Source: an uncultured Collinsella sp. (GTDB lineage Bacteria > Actinomycetota > Coriobacteriia > Coriobacteriales > Coriobacteriaceae). From it: a DNA stretch of 64,000 nucleotides. A model generated the notes under the pieces. It saw only the letters and a program-made list of their open reading frames with translations. It did no database searches and was not told where the DNA came from. Below are positions 7,346 to 16,192 of the stretch, in pieces. Numbering within the stretch: position 1 is the first letter of the stretch; every line of letters starts with the position of its first letter. The stretch lies in the NCBI GenBank assembly GCA_902493855.1, contig CABUQV010000005.1, positions 1-64,000 of the forward strand, read 5' to 3'. A program made the translations under genes and the position numbers.

Positions 7346-8629
7346 CTAAATGGTTTCCAAGAAAGCCTCGATCCTGGTTTGCAGTTGGCCGGCATCCTCG
7401 CCGGCGTAGTCGGTCGTGATGTGCATAAACGGAATGCCGGCTTCCTCGGCGGCCTTCTCCACGGCAAACGACTCCATCTCGTAGAGCGTGCAAAACTGCA
7501 GGGCCACGTCGACGATACCGTCGGCATGCAGGTCCTTGGCCATCTGGACAATGTCCTTCATACGCTGGTCGTTGGGCGTAAAGACGGCGCAGTTGATCTT
7601 AAAGTAGCGCTCGGCGATGGCGTCGAGCATCTCGTCAACCGTCTCGCCGGACTCGTCGACCAGGTCCTTGTAGTAGCGCGAGCCTGTGCAGGACTCCTCG
7701 CCTACCACAACGCCGCCGGCCTTCTCAATAAGGTTGAACAGCTTCCAGTTGGGCACGGCCATGGGCGTACCGGTGTACAGGATGCGCTTGGTCCCCTTGG
7801 GTGCCACGCCCTCGCCGGCCTCGACACGCTGCTCGCACTCAGCCGCCATATCGTTGATGGCTCCGGTCAGACGAGGCGTGTCGTCCATAAAGGCGGCCTG
7901 AACGGTCAGCAGGCTGTCGAGACCGCTGATGGGCGCAGGGTCGGCAGCGCGGGTCGCAGCGAGGCGCTGCAGGGCGCGGCGCTTCTCATTGACGGCGCGG
8001 ATGGCGGCCTTCAGACGCTCGGGCGTAATCTTGACGCCGCACTCGTCCTCGATCTTGGCAGCGAGCTTCTTGACCTCGGCCTTCCAGGTCACGAGCGTCG
8101 ACTCGTCGTGCACGTTGGGAATATCCATGACGTACATGTTCTTTTGCGTGGCAAAAAACTCATAAGCCTTCTTCTTGCCGTCGCAGGTGTTCTCGCCCAC
8201 CACCAAGTCACTCGACTCAATGTAGGGGCAGACCTCACCCAGCTTAAAGCCGGCAAAGCTCTTGATAAGCGGACAGGTGTTGCGCGGCAAGTGCTCCTCG
8301 ACCTTGTCCGTTGCCCAATCGGCACCCGAGCACAGACCAACGGGAATGCCATCGCAGGCGAGCACAATCTCTTCGGGCACGTAGACGCAGAACGAGCCCA
8401 CAATCTTGGTGGCCTCGCCAGCCTCCTTCTTGTCGAGCATCTCCTTAATGCGGCCGCTATGGATGTTGGTGGCCACAAAGTCCAGGTAGGACGTGGACTT
8501 GGGGCGATTGTTCTGCGACAGGAACATATCGCCGTACATCTGGCCCACGGCACCCAGCAGCATGTCGTGGTCGGCAAGATTCATGCCGAGGCTCTCCCAC
8601 ATCGGATGGAAATCAAATTCTTCAGCCAT
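7346..8629 (-). CDS. 2-hydroxyacyl-CoA dehydratase family iron-sulfur protein (subunit 2)
   Basis: A 427-residue member of the same superfamily as the next gene. Candidate cluster cysteines are C81 ([10 protein letters not shown]), C119 ([12 protein letters not shown]), C134 and C149 ([13 protein letters not shown]). It is about 40 residues longer at the N-terminus than its paralogue. GAGAGGGGAAC precedes ATG 8629. It is the first structural gene of the dehydratase/activase group, so an upstream 22-codon frame with an excellent ribosome site (8789-8857) may be its leader. Reaction and substrate cannot be assigned; a double-cubane reductase role is an alternative to dehydration. Confidence 0.85.
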   Translation of the reverse strand: MAEEFDFHPMWESLGMNLADHDMLLGAVGQMYGDMFLSQNNRPKSTSYLDFVATNIHSGRIKEMLDKKEAGEATKIVGSFCVYVPEEIVLACDGIPVGLCSGADWATDKVEEHLPRNTCPLIKSFAGFKLGEVCPYIESSDLVVGENTCDGKKKAYEFFATQKNMYVMDIPNVHDESTLVTWKAEVKKLAAKIEDECGVKITPERLKAAIRAVNEKRRALQRLAATRAADPAPISGLDSLLTVQAAFMDDTPRLTGAINDMAAECEQRVEAGEGVAPKGTKRILYTGTPMAVPNWKLFNLIEKAGGVVVGEESCTGSRYYKDLVDESGETVDEMLDAIAERYFKINCAVFTPNDQRMKDIVQMAKDLHADGIVDVALQFCTLYEMESFAVEKAAEEAGIPFMHITTDYAGEDAGQLQTRIEAFLETI

Positions 8630-8788
8630 AACGGTTCCCCTCTCGAACCAAAAATGAATAGCTACGGTATTGCTGCACGGTGGGTGGCGAAAACCCAGCC
8701 GCGCCTAAACCCGGAATTTTGGGGAACCTGCCTTGCGTTCGGTTATTTAGTTGTGCGTCGTCTCTCCCGGAGCCGTGAACATACCTGC

Positions 8789-8857
8789 TCATATGCGACT
8801 CCGAGCCATATACAGGGCGCGCGCGGCAACGCGGCGAATGTATGTCGTCTGCGGCAT
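8789..8857 (-). CDS. small open frame (22 aa), possible leader peptide
   Basis: The minus strand has AAAGGAGG eight bases before ATG and a 22-residue frame reading MPQTTYIRRVAARALYMARSRI. Five residues are arginine. It lies about 160 bases upstream of the first dehydratase-like gene and no other gene explains the strong ribosome site. It resembles no family I know. A leader peptide or a short membrane-associated peptide are both possible. Confidence 0.45.
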   Translation of the reverse strand: MPQTTYIRRVAARALYMARSRI

Positions 8858-8893
8858 GTGCGCACCCTCCTTTACAAGTTAAGGTCAACTATA

Positions 8894-8925
8894 TCAACGG
8901 TCATCGACCATGCGAACACCGTTGA
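8894..8925. promoter_or_regulatory. inverted repeat, candidate operator upstream of the dehydratase operon
   Basis: Arms TCAACGGT (8894-8901) and ACCGTTGA (8918-8925) are perfect complements with 16 bases between, the spacing of a two-turn repressor site. It lies directly upstream of the small frame at 8789-8857. The rest of 8630-9020 shows no credible gene. Confidence 0.4.
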
Positions 8926-9021
8926 CATTCGTACGACAGCGTCGTGTGCCGTCGTTTAATAAATTATTATCTTGCTTGATAAGAGTTTGTCATTCCCCAT
9001 TCGGCGAACGGCAAAAACAAA

Positions 9022-9048
9022 GCCGCCGAGGCTTATATCCCCGACGGC
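9022..9048 (-). terminator. terminator of the modABC operon
   Basis: The minus strand has GCCGTCGGGG/CCTCGGCGGC (with wobble pairs) followed by TTTGTTTTTG, 12 bases after the modC stop. Confidence 0.75.
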
Positions 9049-9059
9049 ATTACCCGGCG

Positions 9060-10130
9060 CTATCGACAAACCAAATGGATCCTGCTGGCATCAAAATGCA
9101 TGCGCAGCGTCTCGCCTGCTTGCGGTAGCTCGTCGACAGACATGCCCACTTTGTTGACCTTCCACTGCAGACGCGTGGGCGCATCGGCCCGCGGCGCATC
9201 CAACAGCACCAGGCGCTCAAAACGCGAATCGCTCACTCGGGCCACGTGCAAATCATAGCTGTTGCGACCCCGCTCCGCGCGATTGTCAACATGGAAGTAG
9301 CTTGCGCGAATGCCCAGGCACGCCACGTCGTCGGGCACCTCACGACCCACGTTAAAGGTCATGCCCCAATCGAGGGCCTCAACTTCTTCGTCGCCGATCT
9401 TGCGCGCCCGGCTTGTGTTCTTGCAGCCCGTCAGGCGCAGTGCCGCCAGCGTCTGCGGACGGCGGACCACGTCCTCGACGGAGCCGATCTCCTCCACATG
9501 CCCGTTATGCATAACGCAGATGCGCTCGCACAGACGGCACGCCTCGTCGATATCGTGGCTCACGTAGAGCACGGTGCGGTTGCACACATCGAACAGGTCG
9601 AGCATGTTCTGCTCGAGTGCGCTCTTAAGATAGGAATCGAGCGCGCTCATGGGCTCGTCGAACATAAAAATGCCCGGATGCGCCGCCACCATGCGCGCAA
9701 GCGCCACACGTTGCTGCTGACCGCCCGAGAGTCGCGCGGGATAGCGGTCGGCAAAGTCGGCCAGGCCGAAAATGCCCAAATAGCACTCGGCAAGCTTTTT
9801 GCGCGCCGCGGCGTCGCCCGCGTCCTTTACGCCGGCACATACGTTATCGGCCACCGTCATGTTGGGAAACAGCTGATAGTTTTGGAACAGCAGGGCGCAT
9901 TTTCGCTCCTGGGGCGATAGGTTGATGCCCGCGGTCGAATCAAAAAAGGTCGCGCCGTTGACGACGATCTTGCCCTCGTCGGGCGTCTCCACACCGGCAA
10001 TGCAACGCAGTGTGCAGCTCTTGCCACATCCGGAGGCACCGAGCAGCGCCACACGCTCCTCGCCGGCCTCAAGCTGCATGTCGAGCATAAACCCGGGGTA
10101 GTGCTTTTTGATATCCAGAACGAGCGACAT
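9060..10130 (-). CDS. modC: molybdate ABC transporter ATP-binding protein
   Basis: A 356-residue ATPase subunit that energises molybdate import at the inner membrane face. It has Walker A GASGCGKS, the Q-loop in LLFQNYQLFP, signature LSGGQQQR, Walker B IFMFDEP and the switch histidine in YVSHD. About 110 residues follow the ATPase domain and could form a mop-like regulatory domain, though this part is divergent. It starts four bases after the modB stop, so it is probably translationally coupled. Position after modA and modB makes the molybdate assignment firm, while tungstate cannot be excluded. Confidence 0.9.
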   Translation of the reverse strand: MSLVLDIKKHYPGFMLDMQLEAGEERVALLGASGCGKSCTLRCIAGVETPDEGKIVVNGATFFDSTAGINLSPQERKCALLFQNYQLFPNMTVADNVCAGVKDAGDAAARKKLAECYLGIFGLADFADRYPARLSGGQQQRVALARMVAAHPGIFMFDEPMSALDSYLKSALEQNMLDLFDVCNRTVLYVSHDIDEACRLCERICVMHNGHVEEIGSVEDVVRRPQTLAALRLTGCKNTSRARKIGDEEVEALDWGMTFNVGREVPDDVACLGIRASYFHVDNRAERGRNSYDLHVARVSDSRFERLVLLDAPRADAPTRLQWKVNKVGMSVDELPQAGETLRMHFDASRIHLVCR

Positions 10131-10133
10131 GGC

Positions 10134-11576
10134 TTATCGACCTCCCTTTGCGGCCGTGTCATCGCGCATAAGCTCGGCCAGCGCCTCGCGATCGATACGC
10201 AAGGCATCGCCGCCGACTGGGTCGAGCGAATCGGTCTGGCCGCCCAGCTGCTTGGCCTGTTTGCGCTCCGCGCGGGACAGGCCGCGCTCGCGATACTTTT
10301 GCGAATACGCCGTGTACATATTGATGAATAGGATGACCAGGAAGCTGAACGCAATTACGACCACGACCCAAAAGAGGGCTACCGATGTGTTGCCGCCCAT
10401 CCACTCAAAGTAGATGGCGATGGGAATGGTCTGCGTAATACCGGCGTAGTTGCCCGCAAAGAACAGCGTGCAGCCAAACTCGCCCATCGCGCGGGCAAAG
10501 GCGAGCACCGTGCCGGCGGCAATAGAAGGCCAGCCAAGCGGCATCATAAGCTTGGTAAAGATGCGACGCTCGGACCATCCCAGCGTGCGCGCCGCATCGA
10601 GCATCTGTGTGTCGAGGCTCTCGAAGGCTCCGAGTGCCGTACGATAGACGAGCGGGAACGACACCACCACGGCAGATATCACCGCCGCGGGCCACGTAAA
10701 GACGATTGAGATGCCGTGCGCGATAAGCCACTGTCCAACACTGGTCGAGCGACCAAACAGCATAAGCAACAAAAAGCCGCAGACCGTGGGCGGCAGCACC
10801 ATAGGGATGGTAAAGACCGAGTCGAGCAGGCCCTTGATGCGGCTCGAGGTACCCATAGTCTTCCACGCGGCGAACAGGCCCAGCGCAAAGGAGATCAGCA
10901 GGGCAAGGCCGCTCGTTTTTATGGACACCCAAAACGGGCGATAGTCGATGTCGCACAAAAAGGAGGTCAGAGAGGTCCAGGGCCCCTGCTCATCCCGCAA
11001 TACGACAGACGATGCCTCTACCATTTGAGCGCTATCAAGCCAACGCGCGCCGCCCTTGGCATCACCCGAGGCTGATGCAATCACCACATAGCGGTCCCCA
11101 TCCGCACCGCGCTCGTCAAAGCCATAGGTATACCCGCCGGAATCAAACGTTGTTTCCGCCGTGACATACCAAGGAAGATCCACGTCCCCCAGCTGCGCAC
11201 CTCCCATGCAGTTTGCGCTGTCGAGCTTACAGACGAGGGCCTTGAGACCCGATACGCACTCGTTGTCCTGCGGATCCAATCCATACTTCTCGACCGCCTT
11301 GGGCGATATCCACACCACAACGCGGTCGGCAGCGGGCGCCGCTACAAGGTCCACGTCCTCGTCAACGGGAAACCGGTAGCCCTCAGGCTGGCCCTCCATG
11401 TCACGAGCGGTCCCCTTGGCCAACCGCTCAAAACCCTCGATCCCATAGGAAAGCCCATGAGCGGTCGCAGCAACCTGGGCCCCGTCCTCAGCGTTCCCAG
11501 CAAACGCAAATCCCGGCACCCAGCAAAGCGCGAAGGTCAAAGCACAGGCGACAAGCATGCGGAATCTATTTAGCAC
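10134..11576 (-). CDS. modB: molybdate ABC permease with an extra N-terminal extracytoplasmic domain
   Basis: A 480-residue protein, about twice the usual ModB length. It has a signal/transmembrane segment at 7-24 and a soluble cysteine-containing region at about 27-210. A standard ModB permease follows, with about five membrane segments and the EAA loop AARTLGWSERRIFTKL. GTG at 11576 is chosen because GGAG lies six bases upstream and gives a clean signal segment; in-frame starts further up lack a ribosome site. The extra domain would face outside, near the ModA binding lipoprotein. Its family is not recognised. Confidence 0.85.
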   Translation of the reverse strand: MLNRFRMLVACALTFALCWVPGFAFAGNAEDGAQVAATAHGLSYGIEGFERLAKGTARDMEGQPEGYRFPVDEDVDLVAAPAADRVVVWISPKAVEKYGLDPQDNECVSGLKALVCKLDSANCMGGAQLGDVDLPWYVTAETTFDSGGYTYGFDERGADGDRYVVIASASGDAKGGARWLDSAQMVEASSVVLRDEQGPWTSLTSFLCDIDYRPFWVSIKTSGLALLISFALGLFAAWKTMGTSSRIKGLLDSVFTIPMVLPPTVCGFLLLMLFGRSTSVGQWLIAHGISIVFTWPAAVISAVVVSFPLVYRTALGAFESLDTQMLDAARTLGWSERRIFTKLMMPLGWPSIAAGTVLAFARAMGEFGCTLFFAGNYAGITQTIPIAIYFEWMGGNTSVALFWVVVVIAFSFLVILFINMYTAYSQKYRERGLSRAERKQAKQLGGQTDSLDPVGGDALRIDREALAELMRDDTAAKGGR

Positions 11577-11644
11577 GAAAAGCTCCAAGCGAATACAAGG
11601 ACGGAGTGAAACACAAAACGATGGAATTATCGCGCCAAGCCGCA

Positions 11645-12517
11645 CTACGCGGAAAGCTCAAAGCCGTACTTGGCCCAAATCTTCTGAGCCTTCTTGTTGG
11701 ACAGGCAGAAGTCGATGAACGCCTTGGCCTCGTCGGCGTGCTCGGAGCCCTCGGCAACGGCACCCGGGTACACGATGGGCTTGTGCGAATCCTCGGGGCA
11801 CACGAAGGCCTCCTCGATGCCGTCGTAGCGGAAGATATCGGAGCTGTAGACAAAACCGGCTACGCAGTCGCCCGTAGAGACGTAAGACGCAGCGGTGCCG
11901 ACCTTATCGGCCAGAGCGACCTTGTCGGCGATCTCGGGGGCATACTCGCCGTCGTCGCCCTCGGTACCGGTATAGAGCCCCACGGAAGTCAGCGCCTGGT
12001 TGGCGTACTTGCCGGCGGGGACGGTCTTGGCGTCGCCAATGGCAATCTTGCCTTCCAGGTTCGCAACGTCGGCAATGGCCTCGATCTTGGTGTCGGAGCC
12101 CTCGGCGCGAATAATCACGAGGTCGTTGACGAACATGTCCTCGCGCGTATCGGCGTCGACGAGCTCGGCGGCTTCGGCGTCGTCCATGGTGCCCTTGGAG
12201 GCTGTGATGAGCACGTCGGCGGCGGCACCGGCGCGCATCTGCTCGACAAGGTCGCCAGACGCCTTAAACTGCGTGTCTGCAAACGTGGTGCCGGTCTGCT
12301 CTGTGTAGAGCTCCTGAACCTCGGGCAGAGCCTTCTCGAGCGAGTTGGCGGCAAAGACCTGCAGCTCGACAGCCTTCTTGGAAGATGCCTTAGCAGAACC
12401 GACATCGGATCCGGCCGGCTCGGACGTCTTGCCGCCCGAGCAGCCGGCAAGACCAAGGCTGGCAGCGGCGACAGCAGAAAGCGAGACGAATCCGCGGCGA
12501 GAAACCATATCGAACAT
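11645..12517 (-). CDS. modA: molybdate ABC transporter substrate-binding lipoprotein
   Basis: A 290-residue type II periplasmic-binding-fold protein tethered to the membrane. The signal ends in the lipobox SLGLAGCSGG, preceded by a twin-arginine-like SRRGF. The typical ModA block VFAANSLEKALPE follows, then KASGDLVEQMRAGAAADV. ATG 12517 has AAAGGG upstream; the in-frame TTG two codons earlier is less likely. It is the first gene of modABC. A perfect palindrome overlapping a TATAAT sits 45-66 bases upstream and probably controls the operon in response to molybdate. Confidence 0.92.
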   Translation of the reverse strand: MFDMVSRRGFVSLSAVAAASLGLAGCSGGKTSEPAGSDVGSAKASSKKAVELQVFAANSLEKALPEVQELYTEQTGTTFADTQFKASGDLVEQMRAGAAADVLITASKGTMDDAEAAELVDADTREDMFVNDLVIIRAEGSDTKIEAIADVANLEGKIAIGDAKTVPAGKYANQALTSVGLYTGTEGDDGEYAPEIADKVALADKVGTAASYVSTGDCVAGFVYSSDIFRYDGIEEAFVCPEDSHKPIVYPGAVAEGSEHADEAKAFIDFCLSNKKAQKIWAKYGFELSA

Positions 12518-12561
12518 ATTCAACCCTTTCGGACCTTGTGCCCGGGTACCCCACCGCGGGC

Positions 12562-12583
12562 TATAATCTGCAATCAGATTATA
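12562..12583. promoter_or_regulatory. palindromic operator overlapping the modA promoter
   Basis: TATAATCTG-CAAT-CAGATTATA is a perfect 9-bp inverted repeat whose arms contain TATAAT on each strand. A repressor bound here would cover the -10 box. Further weaker inverted repeats (GAATAAT..ATTATTC and ATTCTC..GAGAAT) lie at 12593-12629. A ModE-like regulator is a natural candidate but the sequence is not the E. coli ModE consensus. Confidence 0.6.
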
Positions 12584-12679
12584 CTTTCGCGCGAATAATG
12601 ATAGTGAGAAATTATTCTCGTCAGAGAATATAGTTTCGAGTTAGCGTACACCTCGGTGTCGCTTCGGTGGAAAACAAAA

Positions 12680-12709
12680 GCGGAGCAGCCGTTCAGGTCG
12701 CCCCGCCGC
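12680..12709 (-). terminator. probable terminator after moaB
   Basis: The minus strand has GCGGCGGGGC/GCTGCTCCGC (imperfect) followed by TTTTGTTTTCC, a few bases past the moaB stop. It would separate moeA-moaB from modABC. Confidence 0.5.
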
Positions 12710-12720
12710 AGGTAAACCGC

Positions 12721-13200
12721 TTAGTTGGTATGTCCGCCGCCCGCTGTCATCTGAGCCGCATGCTCCAGCTGGTCCGCTATGGCCTCCCAGCTTTCGCGAG
12801 CGGCCTTTGTAGAACCGGGAAAGTTTACGACAAGTGTATGACCTCGTTGCATGCAAATAGCGCGCGAGAGCATGGCGCGGCGCGTCTTGGTCATCGAGTA
12901 CGCGCGAATCGCCTCTGCAATACCCGGCACATCGCGGTCGCAGACGGCACGCGTCGCCTCGGGCGTCACATCGCGCATCGAAAGCCCCGTGCCGCCGCAG
13001 GTGAGCACGACATTGGCGTGGCACTCATCGGCGGCTTCCACAATGGCATCACCAATCTCGCTGACGTCGTCGCGCACGACCACATGTGATGCGACCGTCC
13101 AGCCCTGCGCCGCGATAAGCTCCTTGAGCGTAGCTCCGGCCTCGTCCTGGGCAAGATCACGCGTATCCGAGCACGTCACAATCGATATCTTCAGCTCCAC
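12721..13200 (-). CDS. moaB: molybdopterin adenylyltransferase family protein (MoaB/MogA)
   Basis: A 159-residue protein of the MoaB/MogA fold, which activates molybdopterin by adenylylation before molybdenum insertion. It has the TCGGTGLSMRDVTPEA block (substrate loop) and LVVNFPGS near the C-terminus. GTG 13200 is chosen because AGGAGG lies six bases before it; the longer upstream frame lies inside moeA. It begins 10 bases after the moeA stop, so the two form a molybdenum cofactor operon. Confidence 0.9.
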   Translation of the reverse strand: MELKISIVTCSDTRDLAQDEAGATLKELIAAQGWTVASHVVVRDDVSEIGDAIVEAADECHANVVLTCGGTGLSMRDVTPEATRAVCDRDVPGIAEAIRAYSMTKTRRAMLSRAICMQRGHTLVVNFPGSTKAARESWEAIADQLEHAAQMTAGGGHTN

Positions 13201-13210
13201 AGCATTCCTC

Positions 13211-14473
13211 CTACAACACGGCGCCCTCGGGCAGGTCGACGCGAACAACGTCCACGACATCTCCTGCCTTGAGCTCGCACGGTCCTTCGTCAATACGCAG
13301 CAGGCAGTTGGCCCGCTGCATCGTGCCGAGCAGCGCCGAATTCTGCGTCTTGGCCTCGGCCACCATCAGCTCACCGGTCTTGGGGTCGCGCAAAACCGTG
13401 GCGCGATCGAAGAAGCGTCGGTCCTGGCGCTTTTTCACACCGTGGGTAAGAGCCGCTCGTTGCACGGGACGCGCCCCCTCGGCAAAACCACGCATCTTGC
13501 GAATCGCCGGGCGGGCGAGCATCTCAAAGCCCACATACGCCGCCGCGGGATTGCCCGAAAGCCCCAGATACGGCTTACCCCCGAGCAAGCCAAACGTGAT
13601 GGCCTTGCCCGGACGCATCGAAATGCGATCGAACAGCACCTCGCCCTCGCGCTGGACCAGCGCCGTCACGTAGTCGTAATCGCCCGCCGAGGCGCCACCG
13701 CTCGTAATGACAAAATCGCACTCCCGCACAGCGCGATGCACCAGCTCGGCAATCGCCTGCTCATCATCGGGCGCAATGCCGTAGAACACGGGCTCGGCTC
13801 CCGCATCGAGTGCTTCGGCCATCAACGCCGACGAATTGGAGTCGCGAATCTGCCCGCGCGCCGGCACGTTCCTCGGTGCGACCAGTTCCGTCCCCAGGGA
13901 GATAATGCCCACACGTGGGGCAGCGTGCACCTTCACGCTCGCGTATCCGGCGCTTGCCAGCAGGCCCGCGCCCGCCGGAGCCACAACCTCGCCAGCGCGC
14001 ATCACGACGTCGCCGGCATGGGCCTCCTCGGCGGCAGAGCGAACGTTCTCCCCTACCTTGGCCGGCGCCGAGAAGCGAACGTGCGAGCCCTCGTTGCCGT
14101 CGCCATCAAGCACGTCGACGATCTCGTACTTCACCACGGCATCGGCACCTTCGGGTACCGGCGCGCCCGTCATGATGCGGACTGTCTCGCCCGTGCCGAT
14201 TGTGCCCTCAAACACATGGCCCGCGGCCTCGTGTCCGATAACGTCGAGCGTCACCGGCGCCTCGCCAGATGCCTGCGCCAAGTCCGCCGCGCGCACGGCA
14301 TACCCGTCCATGGCGCTGTTAGCAAATGGCGAAATGTCGATATCGGCCACCGCGTCCTCGGCCAAAGGAAGACCGGCGGCCTGCCACACGGGAATCTCGA
14401 CGAGATCGGTCGGAGCAACGTGCGACAGAACAATCGACTGCGCGTCCTCCAGCGGAATGAGTTTCTCTGCCAT
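13211..14473 (-). CDS. moeA: molybdopterin molybdenumtransferase MoeA
   Basis: A 420-residue enzyme that inserts molybdate into adenylylated molybdopterin. Recognisable blocks are SAMDGYAVRAADL, MTGAPVPEGADAVV, GIISLGTELV, SGGASAGDYDYV and GKPYLGLSGNPAAAYV, in the family order. ATG 14473 follows AGAGGTG. Usual size for the family. Its neighbours moaB and modABC make this a compact molybdenum uptake and cofactor locus. Confidence 0.93.
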   Translation of the reverse strand: MAEKLIPLEDAQSIVLSHVAPTDLVEIPVWQAAGLPLAEDAVADIDISPFANSAMDGYAVRAADLAQASGEAPVTLDVIGHEAAGHVFEGTIGTGETVRIMTGAPVPEGADAVVKYEIVDVLDGDGNEGSHVRFSAPAKVGENVRSAAEEAHAGDVVMRAGEVVAPAGAGLLASAGYASVKVHAAPRVGIISLGTELVAPRNVPARGQIRDSNSSALMAEALDAGAEPVFYGIAPDDEQAIAELVHRAVRECDFVITSGGASAGDYDYVTALVQREGEVLFDRISMRPGKAITFGLLGGKPYLGLSGNPAAAYVGFEMLARPAIRKMRGFAEGARPVQRAALTHGVKKRQDRRFFDRATVLRDPKTGELMVAEAKTQNSALLGTMQRANCLLRIDEGPCELKAGDVVDVVRVDLPEGAVL

Positions 14474-14683
14474 GTGCACCTCTTAATGCTACGGCGTACA
14501 ACAGTGGCGCCGGTTCTTTATGCTTGTCTCAGTATAATCCCCCGACGCACGACCGCGACTCGGCCTGTACCCGCAAATACACCTGTCGGTTGCAGGCCGC
14601 GAAACAGAATAGAAACCAACCCACCGGCTCGTCGCGTTTACCGCGTTTTATAATGCTTGCGTTGCAACCTAAAAGAGGAACGT

Positions 14684-16105
14684 ATGGCTCATAACGACAA
14701 ACCCGAAAGCGCAAACGAGGCGCAGGATCATTCCCAACCGCTCGACGACGGCGGCTTTTTCTCCCTTAACGACGTGATCACGGCAGGCAGGCAACAGCTC
14801 ACCCGCTCCGAGCATCTCTTGGCTGCCGACACGCGCCGCAACGCCCGTAACCTACTCGCGAGCGCCAAGTTGCTCGTGCTCGTCGTCATCGTCTCGCTCG
14901 CCATGGGCGTTGCCGCTTGGGCGTTTTTGGCCTCGTTGAATATCGCGACCGACTATCGCGAGCACCATGCATGGATTTACGCGCTGCTTCCCGTTGTGGG
15001 TGTGGCCACCGCATGGGTGTACAAAAACCACGGCCTTGCCGCCAAACGCGGCAACAACCTGGTCATCGATTCCGCCTTGGGCACCCGCCTCATCCATATG
15101 CGCATGGCCGTCCTCACCTTCGTCTGCTCCACTCTCACGCACCTAACGGGCGGATCGGCCGGTCGCGAGGGAGCCGCGGTGCAGATTGGCGGCACCATCG
15201 CCAGCAACATCTCGAGCCTCGCCCACCTCAAAAAGCATGACCACCACGACCTCATGCTCGCCGGCATCTCGTCGGCCTTTGGCGCCGTGTTCGGCTCGCC
15301 CCTTGCCGGCGCGTTCTTTGGCATGGAGATGTGCTTTATCGGCAAAATCGACTACACCGCGGGGATCTACTGCCTGGTCGCCTCGTTTACCGGCTACTTT
15401 ACATCGCTTGCCCTGGGTACCGAGTACGAGGCGAATGTCATCGCCAGCGTTCCCACCATGACGCCCAAAACGGTCGTCATCGTTGTTATCAGCGCCATTA
15501 TCTTCGGTCTGACGGCACGCCTCTTTGCCTGGTCGGTTCGAACCGTCAAGAGCCTGTACGGTCGCTTTATCACCAATTACCTTGCTCGCGCACTCGTGGG
15601 CGCGCTCGTGGTTTTGGCCGCCTATGCCCTCCTCGACGCCTGGAACTACGCCGGCCTTTCCACGTGGCTTTCCGGCGCCGGATTTGCGGGCAACACCACC
15701 CTGGCGGACGCAGCCATCAAGTTGGTCGTCACAGCGCTTACCCTGGGCGCGGGCTTCCAAGGCGGCGAGGTCACGCCCCTGTTTGGCATCGGTGCGGCAC
15801 TCGGTGGCTGGATCGGCCGCCTCGTCGGAATCGACCCCAGCTTTCTGGCGGCGCTGGGCATGCTCGGCGTCTTCTGCGCCGGCCTTAACGTGCCCATCAC
15901 CACCTGTATGATGGCCATCGACCTGTTCCACGGCACGGCCGCCGGGTTCTTTGTCATCGTGGCGTTTATCAGCTATCTCGCCGGCGGCCACCGCGGCGTG
16001 TATCCCGCCCAGCGCATCATCTCACCCAAGCGCCGCTCGCTTATTGTGGACGAGGGCGGCACGGTGGCAGAGGCTATCGAGCGTCACAACGACCTGATAG
16101 AGTAG
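14684..16105 (+). CDS. ClC family chloride channel/antiporter, possibly fluoride-type
   Basis: A membrane protein of 473 residues with about ten hydrophobic segments. The GREGAAVQIGG block with the gating glutamate and the GAGFQGGEVTPLFGIGA block place it in the ClC family. The first anion-binding loop reads RGNNLVID instead of the classic GSGIP. An Asn in that loop is what I recall for one clade of CLC-F fluoride/proton antiporters, so fluoride export is plausible but unproven. No fluoride riboswitch is visible upstream. ATG 14684 follows AGAGGAA. It is transcribed divergently from moeA; a TATAAT lies at 14649. Confidence 0.85.
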   Translation: MAHNDKPESANEAQDHSQPLDDGGFFSLNDVITAGRQQLTRSEHLLAADTRRNARNLLASAKLLVLVVIVSLAMGVAAWAFLASLNIATDYREHHAWIYALLPVVGVATAWVYKNHGLAAKRGNNLVIDSALGTRLIHMRMAVLTFVCSTLTHLTGGSAGREGAAVQIGGTIASNISSLAHLKKHDHHDLMLAGISSAFGAVFGSPLAGAFFGMEMCFIGKIDYTAGIYCLVASFTGYFTSLALGTEYEANVIASVPTMTPKTVVIVVISAIIFGLTARLFAWSVRTVKSLYGRFITNYLARALVGALVVLAAYALLDAWNYAGLSTWLSGAGFAGNTTLADAAIKLVVTALTLGAGFQGGEVTPLFGIGAALGGWIGRLVGIDPSFLAALGMLGVFCAGLNVPITTCMMAIDLFHGTAAGFFVIVAFISYLAGGHRGVYPAQRIISPKRRSLIVDEGGTVAEAIERHNDLIE

Positions 16106-16192
16106 ACGTTAGTATTCGCCGTGCAGCCACAATCGGGGGCAATTCGACCTGAGCGCGACCGCACCGTCACGTCATACGCCAGGAGTCGCCCC

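Noticed and set aside
6028..7551. A 507-codon version of the dehydratase-like gene
   Set aside because: The extra N-terminus runs through structured element B and the end of the neighbouring gene, and a good start exists at 7191.
8622..8888. An 88-codon minus-strand frame upstream of the dehydratase operon
   Set aside because: No ribosome site. The 22-codon frame in another phase has a far better one.
7256..8959. A 567-codon plus-strand frame
   Set aside because: It lies wholly opposite the dehydratase-like gene and shows no protein character.
14479..14683. Possible fluoride riboswitch before the ClC gene
   Set aside because: The conserved GGNGAUGG and CUGAUGGC segments are absent.
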